Assembly (NCBI GenBank): GCA_025356185.1
Contig: JANXUN010000324.1
Coordinates: 1 to 5,933, forward strand
Direction: 5' to 3'
DNA: 5,933 nucleotides
Source of the DNA: Gemmatimonadaceae bacterium
GTDB taxonomy: Bacteria > Gemmatimonadota > Gemmatimonadetes > Gemmatimonadales > Gemmatimonadaceae
Positions 3,191-5,933 of the stretch are shown here, in pieces (the stretch's first letter is position 1; the number at the start of each line of letters is the position of its first letter). The notes under the pieces were generated by a model. That model made no database searches and had not been told where the DNA came from. It was given only the letters and a program-made list of their open reading frames with translations. The position numbers and the translations under genes are program-made.

Positions 3191-5933
3191 TTATTCGCTG
3201 GCGGCCAGAGCGAGCCGAGCGAGCGCGGGTAACGACGTGGCGCCGGTTTTCTGCATGATGGCAGCGCGGTGATTTTCAACCGTGCGCTGACTGATGCCGA
3301 GCTGCATCGCGATCTTCTTGCTCGCACTGCCGGCGAGCACCAGTTCCATGATCTGACGCTGTCGCATTGTCAACGATGACACCTGCAGTGCGGCCAATTG
3401 CCGCCAGGCGGCGAGCTTGCGCCCGTCGCGCGACAGCTCCAGCGCCCGCTCAATGCTGCGCACCAGGTCATCGGGGTCAATGGGCTTTTCGATGAATCCG
3501 ATGCGCCGGCCTTCATGGCCCGCACCCGCCATCGACACGTCGCTGTTGCCGGTAATCATGATCGCGGGCAACCGATGGCCTAACGTCGCGAGCTGCTCCA
3601 ACAACTCAAATCCGTTCATTCCAGGCAGATACGCATCGATCAAGAGACACGCGTCGCTGTCGAGGAGCGTGTTGAGCATACCGGACATGCCGTTGATCGT
3701 GGATTCGAGGCGTGCGACCAGTTTCTGCTGGATTTCTCCCGCAACAGTTTTTGCCAGCAACGCCTGCACGAGCGTCAGCGTTTGCAGCGGTTGGCGAAGG
3801 TCGTGACTCGCCGTTGACAGAAAGCGTGTCGTAGCGAGACTGGCCAGGTCGGCTTGCCGCTTGGCGACAGCCAAGGCATCGGCCGTGTGTCGGCGTTCGG
3901 TGATGTCTGCGAAAGTAATCACCACCCCTTCGACCCCGTGATCCTGCGCGCGATACGGCAGGACACGACGAACGTACCACGCCCCGTTCTCAGTTTCGAT
4001 CTCGGTTTCAATTGGTGCGGACGTCTGCAGCACAGTCCGAACGTCGGCCAGCAACGCGTCGTCGTGGGCCAACGACTTCACGTCACCGAGGGCCCGCCCA
4101 ATGTCACTGGGGATGACACTGAAGAGTGACTTCGTGGCGGGCGTGAAAAACCGAATGTTGAGTTTGGCGTCGAGAAAAATTGTCGCGACGTCGGTGCTGT
4201 ACAACATATTCTGCAAGTCGTTGGACGTCGTGCGCTGCCGTTCCAGGGTTTCCTCTAGCTGGCTGTTCAACGCCGTCAGTTCTTCATTGAGGGATTGCAA
4301 TTCTTCCTTCGATGTCAGAAACTCTTCATTCGTCGACTGAAACTCCTCATTGACGGACAGCGCTTCTTCGTTGATCACTTTCTGTGCTTCGCTGGATGTC
4401 TCCAGCTGGCGAACAGCTTCTTCCAGATCCGTTCGCGCAAGTTCCATTTCGCGTTTCAGTTCCGCTAGGCGCGACTGCTCACTGGGAGCGGCGGAGGCCG
4501 CCAGATTCCGCTCACGTGTGGGCTCGTCCAGAAAACAGATGAGCAGTAGTTCTGCCCCAGCGTTGAGCACCGGCTGTACCGACAATCTGAACCGATTACG
4601 TTTTCCATTTTGGATTGTCGTAAGACCGTCGACGTCAACGCGCATGTTATCCCGGAACGCGCGCGTGATGGCAGCTCGCAGTTTCGTTTTCACGCCCTCA
4701 CGCGCCATGGCCAACACGTCGTGAATTGGTGTGCCCGGTGCAACCCTCAGGTAGGTATCAATGGGTCCCAGTGAATACAGACATTCGAGCTTGCGGTTAA
4801 TCAGGACCGCCACGGGAGCGTAATTCTCAATGACCAATCGCCGGCAGAGATCAGCGTAGGAACACAAACGCTGCGCACTCGCACTCGCACTCGCACTCGG
4901 CGCCAGCGAGGCGCTCATTCGAATGCGGTCGGCATTGCGGGATAACAATCCCATTTCACCTGGGCGGCTGGGACCCATGCGCCGGTAGAGTTTGGCCGGT
5001 TTGGAAATGGGATCAAATTGTCCGGAGAATTTTTCGATTGTCTCGGCGCTGCCCAGCATCAGGATGCCGCCATCCCGCAGCGCAAAGTGAAAGCGCGCGA
5101 CGACGGCGGCTTGCGCTTCTGGACGCAAATCGATCAGCAGGTTTCGGCAGGACACCATGTCCAGCCGCGAAAATGGTGCATCGGCCAGGACGTCTTGCAC
5201 AGTAAATACCACACAAGCCCGAAGCTCGGGCAAGACGCGATAGCCAGCCGCTTCCTTTGAAAAGAAGCGGGTGAGACGGGCGGGCGATATGTCTGCGACC
5301 GCAGCCTCCGGGTATACGCCATCGCGTGCACTGGCCATGGCTTCCGTATCCGCATCCGACGCAAAGATTTGCAATTGAATCTTCAATTGCTGCAGGGTGA
5401 TCTGTTCGCAGAACAACATGGCAATTGAGTACGCCTCTGCTCCGGTACTGCACCCGGCCACCCAGACTCGCAATGCTTCTCCCGCTGGGTGCTTGCGCAC
5501 CAAATCGGGGATGATGCTTTCGGCCAGCAGATCGAACACCTGCGGATCGCGGAAGAAACTCGTCACTTTAATGAGTAAATCACGAGCCAGCAGTTCGAGT
5601 TCCTGCCGGTCGTGCTGCAGCAACTTCAGATACGCCGCCATGTCTTGGTGCGCAATTGCTGCGCGTGCCATGCGCAATTCGATACGGCGGCGCAAGGTAC
5701 CGTGCTTGTAGTGAGTAAAGTCATGCGCGGCCTGCGTACGCAGCAATTCAATGATTCCCGCGAATGGGCCGGCTGTTGCATCCAGCAGCGAGCGGTGCGC
5801 TACATCAGCCTCGTGCTGGTGCGCGGGAGAAACGTCGGCCTCGGTAGTGCGCTTGCCCTGCTGGCGATATGCGAAAAGTGCGTCGGGCATTCTCGAGACC
5901 GGAAGCACCAGGTCAACCCCCAGTGTCTTGATC
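3191..5933 (-). CDS. CheB-CheR-PAS hybrid histidine kinase with LuxR-type HTH (5' partial; kinase ATPase domain missing)
   Basis: This is a large soluble signalling protein. The frame is open through the right edge: reading in from base 5932 gives IKTLGVDLVLPVSRMP, the end of a CheB methylesterase domain, so the GTG at 5908-5906 is not the real start. Numbering from that GTG, the domains are: CheR N-terminal helical domain, about 48-110 (YKHGTLRRRI); CheR SAM-dependent methyltransferase, about 115-310 (VWVAGCSTGAEAYSIAM, VSCRNLLIDL, FHFALRDGGILMLGSAETI); Ser-Ala repeat linker, 332-345; PAS, about 358-460; heptad signalling helix, about 478-565; second PAS, about 566-672; HisKA, about 690-750 (H702 in STASHDLRQP); second half of a receiver, 751-825 (phosphoacceptor-type D758, T786, K808); NarL/FixJ HTH, about 844-902 (ISQRTVENHRAAIMQKTG). 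The HATPase domain and the receiver's first half with its acidic pair are absent, and residues 795-804 are frame-scrambled. It lies 218 bases upstream of the efflux operon on the same strand, so a regulatory role there is possible. Autophosphorylation is not expected as written. Confidence 0.92.
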   Translation of the reverse strand, partial: IKTLGVDLVLPVSRMPDALFAYRQQGKRTTEADVSPAHQHEADVAHRSLLDATAGPFAGIIELLRTQAAHDFTHYKHGTLRRRIELRMARAAIAHQDMAAYLKLLQHDRQELELLARDLLIKVTSFFRDPQVFDLLAESIIPDLVRKHPAGEALRVWVAGCSTGAEAYSIAMLFCEQITLQQLKIQLQIFASDADTEAMASARDGVYPEAAVADISPARLTRFFSKEAAGYRVLPELRACVVFTVQDVLADAPFSRLDMVSCRNLLIDLRPEAQAAVVARFHFALRDGGILMLGSAETIEKFSGQFDPISKPAKLYRRMGPSRPGEMGLLSRNADRIRMSASLAPSASASASAQRLCSYADLCRRLVIENYAPVAVLINRKLECLYSLGPIDTYLRVAPGTPIHDVLAMAREGVKTKLRAAITRAFRDNMRVDVDGLTTIQNGKRNRFRLSVQPVLNAGAELLLICFLDEPTRERNLAASAAPSEQSRLAELKREMELARTDLEEAVRQLETSSEAQKVINEEALSVNEEFQSTNEEFLTSKEELQSLNEELTALNSQLEETLERQRTTSNDLQNMLYSTDVATIFLDAKLNIRFFTPATKSLFSVIPSDIGRALGDVKSLAHDDALLADVRTVLQTSAPIETEIETENGAWYVRRVLPYRAQDHGVEGVVITFADITERRHTADALAVAKRQADLASLATTRFLSTASHDLRQPLQTLTLVQALLAKTVAGEIQQKLVARLESTINGMSGMLNTLLDSDACLLIDAYLPGMNGFELLEQLATLGHRLPAIMITGNSDVSMAGAGHEGRRIGFIEKPIDPDDLVRSIERALELSRDGRKLAAWRQLAALQVSSLTMRQRQIMELVLAGSASKKIAMQLGISQRTVENHRAAIMQKTGATSLPALARLALAASE
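3494..3527 (-). other. Compensated frameshift inside the receiver domain
   Basis: As written, the residues between SMA and FIEKP are GAGHEGRRIG. Dropping one G of the GGG run at 3527-3525 and adding one T to the TT run at 3496-3495 turns this into VRAMKAGASD, the normal alpha4/beta5 segment of FixJ-type receivers (AMKAGAxDFIEKP), with the same length. The two opposite single-base indels leave the rest of the frame intact. Both are in short homopolymers, so sequencing error is as likely as a true double mutation. Confidence 0.85.
3653..3664 (-). other. Apparent in-frame internal deletion junction (HisKA joined to mid-receiver)
   Basis: The codons read CTC GAC AGC GAC, with MLNTLLD on one side and SDACLLIDAYLPGMNG on the other. 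In relatives the first peptide closes the second HisKA helix and is followed by INQ, the ATPase domain and the start of a receiver; the second belongs around receiver strand beta3. The repeated GAC at the join could be microhomology, though three bases prove little. The missing part would be roughly 200-250 residues from general domain sizes. Confidence 0.75.
4247..4372 (-). repeat. Heptad repeat NEE/KEE encoding a signalling coiled coil
   Basis: Residues 513-554 of the kinase fall into seven-residue units: NEEALSV, NEEFQST, NEEFLTS, KEELQSL, NEELTAL, NSQLEET. The regular N/K-E-E start and hydrophobic fourth position mark a parallel coiled coil linking the two PAS domains. It is a known trait of CheB-CheR-PAS proteins and would relay sensory change toward the output end. 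Confidence 0.8.
4875..4898. repeat. Hexanucleotide microsatellite, four copies of GCACTC
   Basis: Four exact tandem copies of GCACTC lie inside the kinase gene and encode alternating Ser-Ala (PSASASASA, about residues 338-345) in the linker between CheR and the first PAS. A six-base unit changes length without breaking the frame, so copy number could vary between strains and alter linker length. Confidence 0.85.

Noticed and set aside
3064..3327. 87-residue minus-strand frame reaching from the intergenic gap into the kinase 3' end
   Set aside because: It overlaps the HTH-coding part out of frame, has low-complexity Arg/Ser content and no recognisable domain.
4875..4898. GCACTC repeats as part of a CRISPR or phase-variable promoter
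   Set aside because: The units are only six bases with no spacers, and they lie inside a coding frame where they keep phase.

Overview
The window reads entirely on the minus strand. It looks like chromosomal DNA of a moderately GC-rich Gram-negative bacterium: the genes encode an inner-membrane / periplasm / outer-membrane efflux system, so two membranes are required. The TolC- and CusB-like sequences remind me of Gemmatimonadota or Proteobacteria homologues, but this is an impression and the window cannot settle the taxon. No rRNA, tRNA, CRISPR array, insertion sequence or attachment site was found.

Layout in the direction of transcription (right to left). (1) 5933-3191: a large multidomain signalling protein of the CheB-CheR-PAS-histidine kinase-REC-LuxR family. 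Its 5' end lies beyond the right edge, because the frame is still open at base 5933 and the first residues match the end of a CheB domain. It has a CheR methyltransferase, a PAS domain, a long NEE-heptad signalling helix, a second PAS domain, a HisKA dimerisation/phosphoacceptor helix, only the second half of a receiver domain, and a NarL/FixJ-type HTH. (2) 3190-2973: a 218-base gap holding probable regulatory DNA. (3) 2972-1497: a TolC/CusC-like outer-membrane channel protein. (4) 1500-172: a CusB-like periplasmic adaptor, overlapping the channel gene by ATGA. (5) 161-1: the first 53 codons of a CusA/CzcA-like RND pump, 10 bases after the adaptor stop; it runs off the left edge.

The three efflux genes form a compact operon in the order outer membrane - adaptor - pump. 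Together they would build a tripartite complex exporting heavy-metal cations, probably Cu(I)/Ag(I) or Co/Zn/Cd; the substrate cannot be fixed from this window. The upstream signalling protein ends in a DNA-binding domain and could control the operon, but only proximity suggests this.

The most notable signals are two anomalies in the signalling gene. First, the kinase goes from the end of HisKA (…MLNTLLD) straight into the middle of a receiver domain (…ACLLIDAYLPGMNG), in frame, with the whole ATPase domain and the receiver's acidic pocket missing. Second, about 130 bases further on, an extra G and a missing T in short homopolymers form a compensated frameshift that scrambles ten residues of the receiver. 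These are either real remodelling or decay of a hybrid kinase, or assembly and base-calling errors; read-level data would decide.
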